From an uncultured Porphyromonadaceae bacterium (GTDB lineage: Bacteria; Bacteroidota; Bacteroidia; Bacteroidales; Muribaculaceae): 64,000 bases of DNA. Where the stretch lies: contig CAMWNB010000002.1 of assembly GCA_947175495.1 (NCBI GenBank), positions 1 through 64,000 of the forward strand. Reading direction: 5' to 3'. Positions 17,051-27,375 of this stretch are shown here, one piece after another. Each line of letters starts with the position of its first letter. Position 1 is the first letter of the stretch. The position numbers and the translations under genes were made by a program. The notes beneath the pieces were generated by a model. The model ran no database searches. It saw nothing but the letters and a program-made list of their open reading frames with translations, and had not been told where the DNA came from.

Positions 17051-17117
17051 GGCGTCGTGTGTATTTTGTTGCAAATATACCTTATTTAGGTGATATTCGC
17101 AACAAAAACGCACAAAA

Positions 17118-17151
17118 AAGCCCCGGCTGCCGAAATGAGGAGCCGGGGCTT
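17118..17151 (-). terminator. Rho-independent terminator after the M49 peptidase gene
   Basis: aagccccggct / agccggggctt; minus strand continues TTTTTTG. Confidence 0.85.
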
Positions 17152-17176
17152 ATGGCGGGGTGTCGGATGCCGCTTG

Positions 17177-19183
17177 TTATTTCAGCGCGGAGTAGTCGCG
17201 GCTGTAGCGGAGCATCTGGTCGGCATAGTCTTCGCCGTAGCTCACTTTCACGTCGACAATCTTGTCGCCGTCCATGACGGGGGTGTACACGGGGTTGACA
17301 AAGCCGCGATAGGGGGCGATGTTGAGTTTTGCGTAGCGTTCGCACACTTCCTTGTGGAGTTCGGGGTCAACCTTGACGGCATACTGCTCTACGAGCTGGC
17401 GTCCGGCTTCATAGTCGCCGGTGCTGCGGATGCGCTGCACCTCGCCGAGCAGTTCGCCGAACAGTCCGCGCAGGGCCTCATAGTCGTTGATTTTAATAAA
17501 AGTCTTGCCGTCGCGCTTTACCATTTCTATGACGTTGGCGTCCTTGCCGTGCTCATAGGCCCAGCGGGCGATGAGGGCGCGGTTGCGCATGTGGGCTTCC
17601 TCGATGTCCTTGCCCGGCTCTATGCGGTTGAGCTGTGTCATCATGCCGTTGAGAATGTACTTGTAGTATTCGGCTTTGTAGGCTTCGGGATTGTCGAGCA
17701 GGCCGATTTCAAGCAGTTTGGGGTCGGCGAGGTAGTAGAGGGCGAACAGGTCGGCGCGTGCTTCCTCGAGAGTGGAGCCGTGGGCTTTGAGCGCATCGGG
17801 ATCGACACCGGGCAGCAGGCGGCCGGAACCGTGGCCGAGACATTCGTGCAGGTCGGTGTGCAGGTTGTCAGTGATGAAGAGGTAGTCGGCCATGAGCTTG
17901 CGGGTGGGCTCGTCGATTACAAACTCTTCGTCGAAGCCGCTACCGTGGCTGGCTGCATCGTAGGCCTGGGTGATGTTTTCAAGTGTCACGCTCTTGGAGC
18001 CGTGGGCAGCGCGTATCCAGTTGGCGTTGGGGAGGTTGATGCCGATGGGTGTGGCGGGGTATGAGTCGCCGGCGAGAATGGCAGCGGTGATGACCTTGGC
18101 CGACACGCCTTTCACCTCGTCCTTGCGGAAGGAGGGGTCGACGGGCGAATGGTCTTCGAACCATTGTGCATTGGCGCTGAGGGTTTCGGTGCGGTGGCTG
18201 GCGGGGATGTTCTTGAAGTTGACAATGCTCTCCCACGAGCCGGTCATGCCGAGGGGGTCGCCGTAGCTCTCGATGAATCCGTTGATGAAGTCGACCTGCG
18301 ATGCTGTGTCCTCTGCCCATGCGATGGAGTAGTCGTCGAAGGTCTTGAGATCGCCGGTGGTGTAGAATTCCACGAGTTTTTCGATGATGGCGCGCTGGGC
18401 GTCGTTTTCGGCGTAGGCCTTGGCTTTATCGAGATTTTCGACTATGTGGGCAATGGCCTCGCCATAGAGCCCATCGAGTTTGTAGACCTGCTCGTGCACT
18501 TTGCCGTCGGCGCCTTTGACGAGGCGGCTGTTCAGGCCGTAGGAAATGGGGGTGAGGTCGGTGGTGTCCTTCAGAGCGGCGTAGTAGGATTCTATTTCTG
18601 CCTGTGTGAGCCCGGGACCATAGAGGTTGCAGGCGGAAGTGGCGATGAGGTCGGCGTTGTCGGCCTGGTTGACGCGCTTGGCCAGGTAGGAGGGGTCGAA
18701 CACGACTTTGACGAGTTCGGCTTTAGCGTCGGCGTCAGTGCCGATGCGGTCGAGCTGGGACTCGAAGAAAGTCTGCGAGAACTCGGGGACGAATTTGTCC
18801 ATGGAGTAGTGATGGTGGATGCCGTTGCCGAACCACACCTGTTTCATGTATTGCTCGAATGCTTTGAAATCGGCATTCTCGCGGTCGCCGTCGTAGGTGG
18901 TGTAGATGTTTTCGAGTGCGCGGCGCAGGGGGAGGTTGACGGCGCAGTTCTGATCCCAGAGGATGTCACGGCCCCAGAGGGCTGCTTCGGTGAGGTAGTA
19001 GACGAGCGCCTTCTGGTTGACGCTGAGGCTGTCGAAATCGGGCACCTGGTAGCGGAGCACTTCGATGTCGGCGAAGCGGTCGGCCGTGTAGTCGAAATCG
19101 GCGTCGGTCGCGGCCTGCTCTTTGTGGCAGGATGCGGCCATGATGCCGAGGGCCAATGCTGTCATTGTAATCAGTTTAGTCAT
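17177..19183 (-). CDS. Dipeptidyl peptidase III-like zinc peptidase (M49), lipoprotein
   Basis: HECLGHGSG (HExxGH) and EEARADLFALYYL; lipobox MAASC. Confidence 0.9.
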   Translation of the reverse strand: MTKLITMTALALGIMAASCHKEQAATDADFDYTADRFADIEVLRYQVPDFDSLSVNQKALVYYLTEAALWGRDILWDQNCAVNLPLRRALENIYTTYDGDRENADFKAFEQYMKQVWFGNGIHHHYSMDKFVPEFSQTFFESQLDRIGTDADAKAELVKVVFDPSYLAKRVNQADNADLIATSACNLYGPGLTQAEIESYYAALKDTTDLTPISYGLNSRLVKGADGKVHEQVYKLDGLYGEAIAHIVENLDKAKAYAENDAQRAIIEKLVEFYTTGDLKTFDDYSIAWAEDTASQVDFINGFIESYGDPLGMTGSWESIVNFKNIPASHRTETLSANAQWFEDHSPVDPSFRKDEVKGVSAKVITAAILAGDSYPATPIGINLPNANWIRAAHGSKSVTLENITQAYDAASHGSGFDEEFVIDEPTRKLMADYLFITDNLHTDLHECLGHGSGRLLPGVDPDALKAHGSTLEEARADLFALYYLADPKLLEIGLLDNPEAYKAEYYKYILNGMMTQLNRIEPGKDIEEAHMRNRALIARWAYEHGKDANVIEMVKRDGKTFIKINDYEALRGLFGELLGEVQRIRSTGDYEAGRQLVEQYAVKVDPELHKEVCERYAKLNIAPYRGFVNPVYTPVMDGDKIVDVKVSYGEDYADQMLRYSRDYSALK

Positions 19184-19286
19184 TATGGTTGTTTAGTTGA
19201 GGTTCGTGTTCTGTGTGGTAATACGATTGTTTGATGCTGCGGGAGACGGCACTGCTGACGGTTACTCTTGCAGTGGCAGTCTCATG

Positions 19287-20480
19287 TCACTCGACGTAGA
19301 GGACAAGGCCTTTAAGATATTCGCCTTCGGGGTGGTAGATGCTGACGGGATGGTCGGCGGGCTGTGTGAGCTGGTGCAGGATGCGCACGCGGCGGCGACT
19401 CTGGGCGGCAGCTGAAAATACCGCCACGCGGAACTGCTCGCGCGATACGGCCTGAGAGCACGAGAAGGTGAACAGCACTCCGCCCGGGGCTATCTTCTCG
19501 AAGGCGCGGGCGTTGAGGCGTCGGTAGCCTTGGAGGGCATTGTGGAGCGCGCTGCGGTGCTTGGCGAAAGCCGGAGGGTCAAGCACGATGAGGTCGTAGG
19601 CTCCATGCTCCATGGCATCGAGGTGGCGGAAAGCGTCCTCGGCCACGGCCCGGTGGCGCGTGTCGCCGGGGAAGTTTAGTTCTGCGTTAGCTTCGGTGAG
19701 AGCTACGGCCTTGGCCGACGAGTCGACCGACACCACTTCCTTGGCGCCGCCTGCGAGGGCGTAGACGGAGAAGCCGCCGGTGTAGCAGAACATGTTGAGC
19801 ACGCGGCGTCCTGCGGAATAGCGCCCCAGCAAGGCACGATTGTCGCGCTGGTCGACAAAAAAACCGGTCTTCTGGCCTCTCAGCCAGTCGATGTGGAACT
19901 TAAGGCCGTTTTCGGTGGCCACATTGCCGCTGTACGAGCCGATGATGTAGTCGTTCTGCGGGTCAAGGCGTGCCTTGTATGGCAGTGTAGTCTCGCTCTT
20001 GTAGTAGACGTTGGCGATGCCTGCTCCGGGCAGTTCTGTGAGCGCGCGGGCAATGGTGTCGCGCACGAAGTGCATGCCGGGCGAGTGAGCCTGCACGACG
20101 GCTGTGTCGCCATAGACGTCGACGACGAGGCCGGGCAGGAAGTCGCCTTCGCCGTGCACGAGGCGGAAAGCAGTGTTGTCGGGACGCCGGAGACCCAGCG
20201 TGCGGCGAAGTGCGTAGGCTTCGGCGAGGCGCCTGGCAAAGAAAGCGTCGTCAATGGCTGTGTCGGCGAAATCGAGCATGCGCACGGCGATGCTGCCTAT
20301 CTGGAAGTGTCCCACGCCGATGAGGCGGCCGTCGCTGGCGGCCACTCGCACTACGGTGCCTTCCTCGATGTCGCGGGGCATCTCTGTGAGTGCGCCTGAG
20401 AAAACCCATGGGTGCAGCCTGTCGAGCGACTCTTCTTTGCCGCGGCGCAGCCGCAGGGTGGGGATGTTGTTGTCGGTCAT
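19287..20480 (-). CDS. Class I rRNA large-subunit methyltransferase, RlmI-like (PUA + SAM methyltransferase)
   Basis: HPWVFSGALTEMPRD, QKTGFFVDQRDNRALLGRYSAGRRVLNMFCYTGGFSVYA, VLDPPAFAKH. Confidence 0.92.
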   Translation of the reverse strand: MTDNNIPTLRLRRGKEESLDRLHPWVFSGALTEMPRDIEEGTVVRVAASDGRLIGVGHFQIGSIAVRMLDFADTAIDDAFFARRLAEAYALRRTLGLRRPDNTAFRLVHGEGDFLPGLVVDVYGDTAVVQAHSPGMHFVRDTIARALTELPGAGIANVYYKSETTLPYKARLDPQNDYIIGSYSGNVATENGLKFHIDWLRGQKTGFFVDQRDNRALLGRYSAGRRVLNMFCYTGGFSVYALAGGAKEVVSVDSSAKAVALTEANAELNFPGDTRHRAVAEDAFRHLDAMEHGAYDLIVLDPPAFAKHRSALHNALQGYRRLNARAFEKIAPGGVLFTFSCSQAVSREQFRVAVFSAAAQSRRRVRILHQLTQPADHPVSIYHPEGEYLKGLVLYVE

Positions 20481-21925
20481 TTCAGTAAGAATCGGAAAAT
20501 GTCGTTAGCATTGGCGTAGAACATGAGAAGGATGAGGAAACCCATGCCTATCATGTTGGCTATCTCAAGGAAGCGCTCGGAAGGCTTGCGGCGTGTCACT
20601 ATCTCTACGAGCAGGAACAATGTGTAGCCACCATCGAGAGCGGGGATGGGGATGATGTTCATGAAGGCGAGAATCACCGACAGAAAGGCGGTAATCTGCC
20701 AGAATGCCAGCCAGTTCCATGTATCGGGGAACACGCTGCCGAGCATGCCGAATCCGCCGAGGTTTTGCGCGCCTTCCTTGGTGAAGACCAGTTTGAGCGA
20801 CGACGCGTAGGTGGCGAGCTGGTCGGTGCCCATCTCCCAGCCGCGGGGGAGGGCTTCGAGCAGCGAGTAGGTCTTGGTCTCGACGTCAAACACCTTGTCG
20901 GGCATTTTGAGCTGAATGCCGATTTTCCCAAACTCGTTGATGCCTACATTTTTGATGCGTACCGGCTTGCCGTCGCGGATCACTGTCATGTCTATGTGGC
21001 GGCCTTTGTTGGCGGCGAGTGCCGGATAAAATTCGGTGGCCGAGGGGGTGGTGTCGTTGCCTATGGCCACGATGCGGTCGCCCTCTTTCATCCCGGCCAG
21101 AATGGCGCCTTCGCCGGGCATCAGCTTGTCGATGTGGACAGGCATACGCATGGCCATGAACGATTTGTCCTGGCTCACAAGTTTCTTTACAAGGGTGGGG
21201 GGCACGGTGATGGTCATGGTGTCTCCGTCGCGGAGCACCTGCACGCGTGCGCCGGGTTGCACGAGCTCCCAGCGCTGGGCCACATCCTTGGCGTCCAGCC
21301 GGGCTCCGTTGAGTGCGAGCAGCCGGTCGCCGTCGCGGAATCCGGCTTCGTGCATCTCGGGCACGAAATCAAGGCCTTCGGTCATGGCCTGGTAAGGCAC
21401 CATACGGTCGCCCCAGTGGAAGGCTATGCCTGCGTATATGATGATAGCGAGCACGAAGTTGAGCAGCACGCCGGCCACCATGACGAGCAGCCGCTGCCAT
21501 GCGGCTTTGCTGCGGAATTCCCATGGCTGGGGTTCGGCGGCGAGGTCTTTGCTGCTTTTTGTTTCATCGACCATGCCGGCGATGTCGCAATAACCGCCGA
21601 GTGGAAGCCATCCGAGGCCGTAAATGGTGTCGCGCCAGGTGGGCTTGGCGCCAGGGGCTGCGGGGTGGGGCTTGCCCACGCGTAGCGTCTTCCACGCGTG
21701 TTGCACCTCTTGGCCGTTCTCGTCGCGGGTGTAGCCTATCACCTGGAGCTCGCCTTTGCGCGGGTCGTATTTCAGGAGCGAGAACCAGGGGTTGAAGAAT
21801 AGATAGAAACGATTCACCTTTATGCCGAACATGCGGGCGAATATGTAATGGCCGAATTCATGCACAGTGACGAGAATCACCAGTGCTATGATCAGTTGCA
21901 GTGCTTTAAAAAGAAATGATTCCAC
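20477..21925 (-). CDS. rseP: Site-2 metalloprotease RseP
   Basis: VTVHEFGHYIFARMFGIKVNRFYLFF, PDZ regions, C-terminal NIIPIPALDGGYTLFLLVE. Confidence 0.94.
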   Translation of the reverse strand: MESFLFKALQLIIALVILVTVHEFGHYIFARMFGIKVNRFYLFFNPWFSLLKYDPRKGELQVIGYTRDENGQEVQHAWKTLRVGKPHPAAPGAKPTWRDTIYGLGWLPLGGYCDIAGMVDETKSSKDLAAEPQPWEFRSKAAWQRLLVMVAGVLLNFVLAIIIYAGIAFHWGDRMVPYQAMTEGLDFVPEMHEAGFRDGDRLLALNGARLDAKDVAQRWELVQPGARVQVLRDGDTMTITVPPTLVKKLVSQDKSFMAMRMPVHIDKLMPGEGAILAGMKEGDRIVAIGNDTTPSATEFYPALAANKGRHIDMTVIRDGKPVRIKNVGINEFGKIGIQLKMPDKVFDVETKTYSLLEALPRGWEMGTDQLATYASSLKLVFTKEGAQNLGGFGMLGSVFPDTWNWLAFWQITAFLSVILAFMNIIPIPALDGGYTLFLLVEIVTRRKPSERFLEIANMIGMGFLILLMFYANANDIFRFLLK

Positions 21926-21928
21926 TTG

Positions 21929-23152
21929 TCAGAGACGTTTTTGATTGATGATTTCAGCGGCTATGGCGCGGGCCTCAGCGTTGGAGGCCACATAGTCGGC
22001 ATAGTCCGGCCGGGCCACGAACGACGCTCGCGCCAGCGTGGCTGTAATTGTGTCGTAGATGTCGTAAAAGCCGATGCGGTCGTTAAGGTAGGCTGCCACT
22101 GCTATTTCGTTGGCTGCGTTGATGACGCATGCGGTGTTGCCTGCGCGGCGTATGGCCTCGTCGGCCAGCGTCAGGCAGGGGAAGCGGTCGGTGTCGGGCT
22201 GCTCGAAGGTGAGGACGGCCAGTTGTTCCGGCTGCAACGGACGCTCCGCTCCGGCAAGGCGCTCGGCGCATCCCAGGGCATAGGCTATGGGGAGGCGCAT
22301 GTCGGGAACACCCATCTGCGCCTTGATGGCGCCGTCGGTGAATTCCACCATGGAGTGGATGATGCTTTGCGGGTGTACGATGGCCGAGATGCGCTCCGGC
22401 TCCATGTCGAAGAGCCAACGGGCTTCGATGATTTCAAATGCTTTGTTCATCATCGTGGCCGAGTCGATGGTGATTTTGGCGCCCATGTCCCAGTTGGGGT
22501 GCTTGAGGGCATCGGCAGCGGTTGCGGAGGCGATGTGCTCGCGGCTCCATGTGCGGAACGGACCGCCGGAGGCTGTTATGATGAGGCGGCGCACCTTGTC
22601 GCGGCTTTCGCCTTCGAGACATTGGTAGACTGCGGAGTGTTCCGAGTCGACAGGATATACGCGCGAAGGCGATTCGGCAAGCAGGCGGCGCACATAGTCG
22701 CCTGCCACTACGAGCGTCTCTTTGTTGGCCAATGCAATGTCCTTGCCGGCGCGGATGGCGCGGATGGTGGGTTCCAGGCCGCTGTAGCCAACGGTGGCTG
22801 TGACCACCATGTCAACCTCGGGGAGGGCGACTGCGTCGGCCACGGCCTCGGCTCCGGCGGCGGTGCGTATGCCGAGGGGCTCCAGCGCATCGCGCAGGCG
22901 TCCATATGCGCTCTCGTCGGCTATCACGGCCAGCGTAGGGCGGAATTTGCGGGCTTGCTCTATCAGCTCCTCCACGCGTCGTCCGGCCACAAGCACTGTG
23001 GCCCGGTACATCTCGGGATGTCCGCCTATGATGTCAAGGGTCTGCGTGCCTATCGACCCTGTGCTGCCCAGAATAGCTATGTTTTTGGGTGAATTCACTT
23101 TTGCTTCTGTGTTTAAACACGCAAAGATAACAATAATTTCTCTTTTTTGCAA
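21929..23152 (-). CDS. dxr: 1-deoxy-D-xylulose-5-phosphate reductoisomerase (N-terminal start uncertain)
   Basis: PKNIAILGSTGSIGTQTLDII, LANKETLVVAGDYV, PVDSEHSAVYQCL, TASGGPFR. Confidence 0.95.
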   Translation of the reverse strand: MQKREIIVIFACLNTEAKVNSPKNIAILGSTGSIGTQTLDIIGGHPEMYRATVLVAGRRVEELIEQARKFRPTLAVIADESAYGRLRDALEPLGIRTAAGAEAVADAVALPEVDMVVTATVGYSGLEPTIRAIRAGKDIALANKETLVVAGDYVRRLLAESPSRVYPVDSEHSAVYQCLEGESRDKVRRLIITASGGPFRTWSREHIASATAADALKHPNWDMGAKITIDSATMMNKAFEIIEARWLFDMEPERISAIVHPQSIIHSMVEFTDGAIKAQMGVPDMRLPIAYALGCAERLAGAERPLQPEQLAVLTFEQPDTDRFPCLTLADEAIRRAGNTACVINAANEIAVAAYLNDRIGFYDIYDTITATLARASFVARPDYADYVASNAEARAIAAEIINQKRL

Positions 23153-23230
23153 ACTGATTGACAGCCATGGTTTTATCCCTGGGCTTGAAGCCGGTGGCGT
23201 TTTATGCCATTTACTATGGGTGGCGCGGCG

Positions 23231-25102
23231 CTACGATATCGGCTGTCGGCCGGATGGGACGGGGGATGGACGTTCGGCCACGACGTGCATCTCGCAGGCG
23301 GCGCAGTCGAAGTCGAGACGATAGCGGATGCCGGGCGCGCACAGGTAGAGAGGCGAGGGCAGGCGCTTGGCCGATGATGTGCGCAGGCAGGCGCCGAGTT
23401 CGCGGCGCAGGCAATATCGTGTGGTCATCACGCGGGTCTCGCCGTTGGGGCGCTCTACTTCGGCAGCACGTTCTGCGACGGTGGCTCCGGCGGCAGTGTA
23501 AACCTCGGATGCCAAGGTGTTGGCCACGTTGTCGTGGTAGGTGGTGGTGATGCCCGCCATATCGTCGGACTCAAGCATGCATGGGCGTCGGCGGTCGTAG
23601 CTGTAACGCGCACGCTGTGCGCTGTCGAGAGCATCCAGTGTGTCGCGGCGCAGGGCGGTAAGAGCCGATGCGGCCACGAAGCGGCCGGCAAGACGGTCGT
23701 CCAGGCTTTCGAGGTGATAGATGGTGCCCCCGAGACGTTCGAGGGTGCGCCGTCGCGCGTCGGCCTGCGGGGTGTTGGCTTGCTCGTGCAAAGACTCGGT
23801 CACGCACTCCACGGCGTTGCCGCGTTCGTCGGAAATGCTCAGTGCGATGCGTTTGTCGTCGATGCTGCGAAGTTGCATATGCAGCGCGATTGAGCGCTGT
23901 GGACGCGCCGAGGCCACGGCGTCGGTGTATGCTTTGTCGGCGTTGCGGTAGAGCGGGGTGCCTGGGGCTATGCGCAGCTCGGATGGCGCAAACAGGCGGT
24001 TGCCTTCGATCTTGTTGAGGCGAAATCCGGAGAAGCGTCCGTCGGTGCCGAAATAGCCGAGGCCGTCGCCGTTGTGCAGCGCGGTGTTGAGGCGCGCCGT
24101 GAGCACTTTGCCGCGGCACGAGAGGACGGTGCCGATGCGTTCGCCGGTGTTCTTCGGCGACGCCATGGATGCGATATGCCCAGGCTCGCGACGCGGCGTG
24201 TCAAGAAAATAGGAGGTGTAGCCGCGGTTGAACACCTTGGCCACATCGGGGATGAAGCCGGCGTTGCTACGGCCGTGCGATGCGCGGATATAGCGCCCGG
24301 ACGATGAGGCAGCCACGGAATCGAGGGCCGCACTGTAGGCGGCCACTGTGCTGCGCACATACGCTGCATCCTTCAGGCGTCCCTCTATTTTGAACGATGA
24401 TATGCCCGCATCAGCCATGTCGGCAAGCAGATTGATGCGGTTCATGTCGCGTAGCGACAGATAATGCCGCTCGGGAGCGAGGTCGCGGCCCGACGCGTCG
24501 CAGAGGCGATAGGGCAGGCGGCACATTTGCGGACATTCGCCGCGGTTGGCGCTGCGGCCCATGGCCATAAAACCGGCGTGGCAGTCGCCGCTGTAGCTCA
24601 CACACAGGGCGCCGTGCACGAATGCTTCGAGGGGAGCCGTGGTGGCGGCGCGCACGGCGCGTATCTCGTCGAGGGTGAGTTCGCGGGCAAGCACTATCTG
24701 GGAGAATCCGGCTTTCTCGAGCATGGCGGCGCGTGCCGGCGTGCGGGTGTCGCACTGCGTGCTGGCGTGAAGGGCGATGGGCGGCAGCTGCATGCGCAGG
24801 TAGGCCATGTCCTGCACAATGAGGGCGTCAGCCCCTGCGTCGTACAGCTCGCGCACGAGCGATTCAACTGCAGGAATCTCGTGGTCGTAGACTATGGTGT
24901 TCATAGTCACATAGGTGCGGGCGTCGAAGCGGTGGGCGAACTCGGCCGCGCGTGCGATGTCGGCCACGGAGTTGCCTGCGGCAGCCCGTGCGCCGAAAGA
25001 TGGAGCTCCGATGTACACGGCGTCGGCGCCGCAGAGGATGGCATCTATGGCGATGTCGGCGTTGCGTGCCGGCGCAAGCAGTTCGAGGCGTGTGCTATTC
25101 AT
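23231..25102 (-). CDS. U32 family peptidase (TrhP/RlhA-like)
   Basis: LELLAPARNADIAIDAILCGADAVYIGAPSFGARAAAGN, ELTLDEIRAV, FVHGALCVSYSGDC, GECPQMCRLPYRL. Confidence 0.93.
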   Translation of the reverse strand: MNSTRLELLAPARNADIAIDAILCGADAVYIGAPSFGARAAAGNSVADIARAAEFAHRFDARTYVTMNTIVYDHEIPAVESLVRELYDAGADALIVQDMAYLRMQLPPIALHASTQCDTRTPARAAMLEKAGFSQIVLARELTLDEIRAVRAATTAPLEAFVHGALCVSYSGDCHAGFMAMGRSANRGECPQMCRLPYRLCDASGRDLAPERHYLSLRDMNRINLLADMADAGISSFKIEGRLKDAAYVRSTVAAYSAALDSVAASSSGRYIRASHGRSNAGFIPDVAKVFNRGYTSYFLDTPRREPGHIASMASPKNTGERIGTVLSCRGKVLTARLNTALHNGDGLGYFGTDGRFSGFRLNKIEGNRLFAPSELRIAPGTPLYRNADKAYTDAVASARPQRSIALHMQLRSIDDKRIALSISDERGNAVECVTESLHEQANTPQADARRRTLERLGGTIYHLESLDDRLAGRFVAASALTALRRDTLDALDSAQRARYSYDRRRPCMLESDDMAGITTTYHDNVANTLASEVYTAAGATVAERAAEVERPNGETRVMTTRYCLRRELGACLRTSSAKRLPSPLYLCAPGIRYRLDFDCAACEMHVVAERPSPVPSGRQPIS

Positions 25103-25920
25103 GCCAGGGCGTCGAGCAGAGTGAAGGCTTCGGCACGCGATGCGTCGGTGAGCGCGGGGTCGTGGGCATCGCTGTTGACCACGAGGGGTATGCCTGCGGT
25201 AAGCACTTGCGGCCACCACTGTCGCGCAGGGAAGAAACGTCCGTGGCGCGTGTAGGCCTTGGTGTTGATTTCTGCCGCCACGCCGTGGGCAGCCATGCAG
25301 TCGATAGTGTCGGCGATGTGGCGGGCGTACCATGGTTCGTTCTCAATGTCGGGTTGAATCGACGATGCGTTCAGCCCTATCTTGTCGAAGTGCCCGACGA
25401 TATTGAGGCCGCCGGCCTCTATCATTGCCTGTGTCTGTGCGAAGAATCGGTCGACAACGTAGCGAAGATCGTCGTGGAACACCTCGTGCACATAATGAAC
25501 AAAGCGGTCGGCCGGGCCGTCAGTGTCGGCGTACACGCCATCCTGCGAAGGCACGAAGTGCACGCTTCCTATTATGTAGTCGAGTCCGTAGGCCTGTACT
25601 TCCGGGCTTGCCGGTCCCCATTGCGAACCGAGATAGTCCACTTCCATGGCTGTGTACAGTTCTATGCGGCCGGCGTATTTCCGGCGCAGACGCTCCACTT
25701 CTGCCTTGTAGGCTTCCACGTCGGCGGCCGACATGTTGCATGGAGAAGCTATCACAATGGGGCTGTGCGGCGAGAATCCGTAGCGGGTGAGACCCGCCCG
25801 CACGGCGCCTTCCACCATCTCCTCCATTGGGGCGTGTCCGTCGCAGAACTGTGTGTGGCTGTGCAGGTTGTAGCGCCTGTCGGCGCTTATTGCTGTAAGT
25901 ATATCTTGAAATTGTGTCAT
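25099..25920 (-). CDS. PHP-domain histidinol-phosphatase-like protein
   Basis: NLHSHTQFCDGHAPMEEMVEGAVRAGLTRYGFSPHSPI, IGSVHFVPSQDGVYADTDGP; ATGA overlap with U32 gene. Confidence 0.88.
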   Translation of the reverse strand: MTQFQDILTAISADRRYNLHSHTQFCDGHAPMEEMVEGAVRAGLTRYGFSPHSPIVIASPCNMSAADVEAYKAEVERLRRKYAGRIELYTAMEVDYLGSQWGPASPEVQAYGLDYIIGSVHFVPSQDGVYADTDGPADRFVHYVHEVFHDDLRYVVDRFFAQTQAMIEAGGLNIVGHFDKIGLNASSIQPDIENEPWYARHIADTIDCMAAHGVAAEINTKAYTRHGRFFPARQWWPQVLTAGIPLVVNSDAHDPALTDASRAEAFTLLDALA

Positions 25921-27365
25921 GCGTTATCAATCTCTGCTTTTTCTGCTTTGCCGCCAGCCATCATGCGCGCAAAAATGGCCGTGGCTACGGCGGTGGCGCC
26001 CAGTGCGCACGCTATGGCTGTGGTCCATCCAAGTCCGAAGCCTTCGGGCGACGGCGCGAACAATATGTAGCTGACACACACTGTGGTCATGAACATGGCC
26101 GGGAGTATGGTCACAACATATGCCTTTCCGCCGCGGTAGAGCCATGCCGTGGCAGCCCACAGTGTGAACATGGCGAGCGTCTGGTTGCTCCACGCGAAGT
26201 AGCGCCAGAGCACATTGAAGTCAATCATCATCACTCCTGCCGTGAGGGCGAACAGCGGCAGCGACACCATCAGGCGTCGCGCTATGTGGTGCTGGTCCAG
26301 GTGCAGGAAGTCGGCGGCGATCAGGCGTGCCGAGCGCAGCGCGGTGTCGCCGGTGGTGATGGGCGCGGCCACCACGCCGAGTATGGCCAGCACGCCGCCG
26401 AGTGTGCCGAGCCACCCTATGGATATGTCGTGCACGAGCGATCCGGCGGTGCCGCCGTCGGCCATGTAGCCGCGCAGGGCTTCGTATCCTCCGGTGAAGC
26501 TGATGGCCGCGGCAGCCCAGATGAGCGCGACAAGGCCCTCGGCTACCATGGCACCGTAGAACACCGGGCGCGCGAGGCGCTCGTTCTTAAGGCAACGGGC
26601 CATCATCGGGCTCTGCGTGGCGTGGAAGCCGCTTATGGCTCCGCATGCTATGCTGACGAACATCATGGGAAAAACGGGATGAGCGTCGTCGGCATAGCGA
26701 CTCGAAAGGCCTTCGGCAAAGCCGGCGGGGATGTCGTGTGCGGCGAAAATCAGCACCCCAAGCAGGCCTGCCGCCATGAACAGCAGCGCGAAGCCGAACA
26801 CAGGGTAAATCCTGGCGATGACCTTGTCGACCGGCAGCAACGTGGCCAAAATATAGTAAATGAAAATTGCAGCTATCCAGAAGCCGGTGCCGAGCGATGC
26901 GGGAGTCATGGATGCAAGCAGACCGGCGGGAGTAAGCACAAATACTGCGCCAACAAGCACAAGCAGCACAAGCGAGAATACACGCATGAGCTGTTTTATG
27001 CCCGTGCCGAGTTCGCGGCCAACGAGCTCCGGCAGCGACTGGCCGCCGCTGCGTACGCTCATCATTGCCGACACGAAGTCGTGGACGGCGCCTGCGAAAA
27101 TAGTGCCGAGCACAATCCACAGAAAGGCCGCCGGGCCGAACATTACGCCCATTATGGCGCCAAAGATGGGGCCGAGGCCAGCAATGTTCAGAAACTGGAT
27201 GAGAAACACCCGCCATGTGGGCAACGGCATGAAGTCGACGCCGTCGCGCTTTGTTTCGGCTGGCATGGGGCGCGTGGAGTCGATGCCAATAATACGCTCG
27301 ACAATGGCGCCATAGACGATATAGCCGCCAATAAGCACGGCCAATGCGATGAGAAAAGAGGTCAT
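25917..27365 (-). CDS. cstA: Carbon starvation CstA family transporter
   Basis: VVLGTIFAGAVHDFVSAMMSVRSGGQSLPELVGRELG; FLNIAGLGPIFGAIMGVMFGPAAFLWIVLG. Confidence 0.93.
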   Translation of the reverse strand: MTSFLIALAVLIGGYIVYGAIVERIIGIDSTRPMPAETKRDGVDFMPLPTWRVFLIQFLNIAGLGPIFGAIMGVMFGPAAFLWIVLGTIFAGAVHDFVSAMMSVRSGGQSLPELVGRELGTGIKQLMRVFSLVLLVLVGAVFVLTPAGLLASMTPASLGTGFWIAAIFIYYILATLLPVDKVIARIYPVFGFALLFMAAGLLGVLIFAAHDIPAGFAEGLSSRYADDAHPVFPMMFVSIACGAISGFHATQSPMMARCLKNERLARPVFYGAMVAEGLVALIWAAAAISFTGGYEALRGYMADGGTAGSLVHDISIGWLGTLGGVLAILGVVAAPITTGDTALRSARLIAADFLHLDQHHIARRLMVSLPLFALTAGVMMIDFNVLWRYFAWSNQTLAMFTLWAATAWLYRGGKAYVVTILPAMFMTTVCVSYILFAPSPEGFGLGWTTAIACALGATAVATAIFARMMAGGKAEKAEIDNA

Positions 27366-27375
27366 CCCGGATGTG

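Noticed and set aside
18149-19234. 361-aa + strand ORF
   Set aside because: Shadow of the M49 peptidase gene
21926-23092. 388-aa + strand ORF
   Set aside because: Antisense to dxr; no domain signal
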